The position numbers and the translations under genes are program-made. The notes below the pieces were generated by a model. The model saw only the letters and a list, made by a program, of their open reading frames with translations, was not told where the DNA came from and did not search any database. Source: a virus. Taken from it: DNA of 23,666 nt. Below are positions 23,019 to 23,666 of the stretch, piece by piece; position 1 is the stretch's first letter; every line of letters begins with the position of its first letter. Where the stretch lies: positions 1 through 23,666 of IMG/VR virus record IMGVR_UViG_3300035698_002888. The stretch is one strand, 5' to 3'.

Positions 23019-23666
23019 ATGGTGGATGAACTTTACACCTCCAACCCTGAGGACTGCTTCGGAACAAGTGTTTTTGGGTTTGGCCCGTTCCCCATGCCAG
23101 GGGAAACGGTGGTGGCGTGCAATGCACAGCCTGAAGGGGCTGGTTACGGTGGTGTAGGCTGGTCAGAGAGTCCCTATGCTCCCCCTGGTCGGGGGACTCC
23201 TTACGGGCTTGGTCCCTACGGGTGCGTCCTGACTCCTGGTGGTGCTCCTGATATCGCAATTGATGGTGGCTATGGTGGTGATCCTTACGGCTTGAGCCCT
23301 TATGGCAGCATCGATACAGTGCCCCCTAGGATTACAGGTGTAACCAGCATCTCTGCATGGGAGATCGAGGTCTTCTTCTCTGAGGAAATGGACCCTGACA
23401 ACACAGCCTTGCTGGACCCCACCTCCTATACACTATTGCCCGTGGCTCATGCTGCTCCCGCAGAGGCAGAGTCTGTTCTTATTGGCACAATGGGGAACGT
23501 GGCGGGACCTACCTCTGTCATTGTTCGTCATAAGGGTACCACACAGGGTGGTGCTTACAGCATCAGTGCAGTGGGGCCAACAGATCTAAATGGGGAGGCT
23601 CTTCTTCCCTTGGCCGCCTCGTTGCTTACGATGGGATCTGCCCCCTCGTATACGGCAACCCCGACG
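23019..23666 (+). CDS. Tail adhesin-like protein with PYG repeats and Ig-like domain, 3'-truncated
   Basis: ATG 23019 lies nine bases after the spike stop, with GAGG at 23011-23014. The frame stays open for 216 codons to the window edge. The first 100 residues are rich in Gly, Pro and Tyr, with two copies of PYGL(G/S)PYG. From about residue 102 (PPRITGVTSISAWEIEVFFS, then EEMDP) the sequence has the pattern of an SbsA-type bacterial Ig-like domain, found in surface and phage tail proteins: a PP start, a strand, the F-S-E-x-M-D motif, then a Y-x-L strand. Further Ig-like domains may follow beyond the window. It is probably another fibre or tail-tip decoration protein. The name rests on composition, one domain pattern and position next to the spike. 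Confidence 0.7.
   Translation, partial: MVDELYTSNPEDCFGTSVFGFGPFPMPGETVVACNAQPEGAGYGGVGWSESPYAPPGRGTPYGLGPYGCVLTPGGAPDIAIDGGYGGDPYGLSPYGSIDTVPPRITGVTSISAWEIEVFFSEEMDPDNTALLDPTSYTLLPVAHAAPAEAESVLIGTMGNVAGPTSVIVRHKGTTQGGAYSISAVGPTDLNGEALLPLAASLLTMGSAPSYTATPT
23142..23306 (+). repeat. Gly/Tyr/Pro-rich segment with PYG direct repeats
   Basis: PYGLGPYG at 23199-23222 recurs as PYGLSPYG at 23283-23306, 84 bases (28 residues) later. GYGG and SPYAPPGRG motifs lie before and between the copies. Such low-complexity stretches are common near the N-termini of phage tail-tip proteins and may form flexible or stacked attachment segments. Confidence 0.65.

Overview
The window is a densely packed, single-strand block of virion genes from a tailed bacteriophage or a prophage. 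All nine genes read left to right. Neighbouring genes overlap by 1 to 8 bases or are separated by at most about 50 bases, and nearly all have a good Shine-Dalgarno sequence. There is no tRNA, rRNA, transposon, CRISPR array, replication gene or lysis gene. Size and gene order suggest a large contractile-tailed phage (a myovirus), possibly a jumbo phage recovered from a metagenome. I cannot name the host. TGA, TAG and TAA all act as stops, so the code appears standard.

Layout. (1) Positions 1-10921 hold the 3' part of a giant structural gene. At least 3,639 residues are visible and the start lies upstream. It is built mainly of beta-rich modules, with a proline-rich hinge about two thirds along. 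(2) Positions 10914-11141 hold a 75-codon gene. Its frame is broken by an in-frame TGA that lies between two runs of A. Shifting frame at both runs restores one continuous small helical protein. (3) Positions 11141-14113 encode a 990-residue protein of unknown function with helical ends. (4) Positions 14124-15011 encode a 295-residue unknown protein with a coiled coil. (5) From 15056 the order resembles the W-J-I-H tail cluster of phage P2: a gp25/W-like baseplate protein (397 aa), a baseplate J-like protein (1149 aa), an I-like tail protein (459 aa) and a beta-helix tail spike or fibre (626 aa). Each of the first three is several times larger than its P2 counterpart. (6) From 23019 to the window end is the start of a further adhesin-like tail gene with PYG-rich repeats and an Ig-like domain.

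Together the genes should build the baseplate and host-contact apparatus at the tail tip. The W- and J-like proteins would form baseplate wedges, the I-like protein would link wedge to fibre, and the last two genes would contact the host surface. The giant protein and the two unknown proteins are probably further baseplate or tail-periphery parts. Related small modules recur in the giant protein, the W-like protein and the I-like protein, which suggests that this tail grew partly by reusing domains.

The most interesting points are the frame-interrupted small gene, the giant modular virion protein and the enlarged W-J-I-H cluster. All family assignments come from reading the translations by eye; no database search was run.
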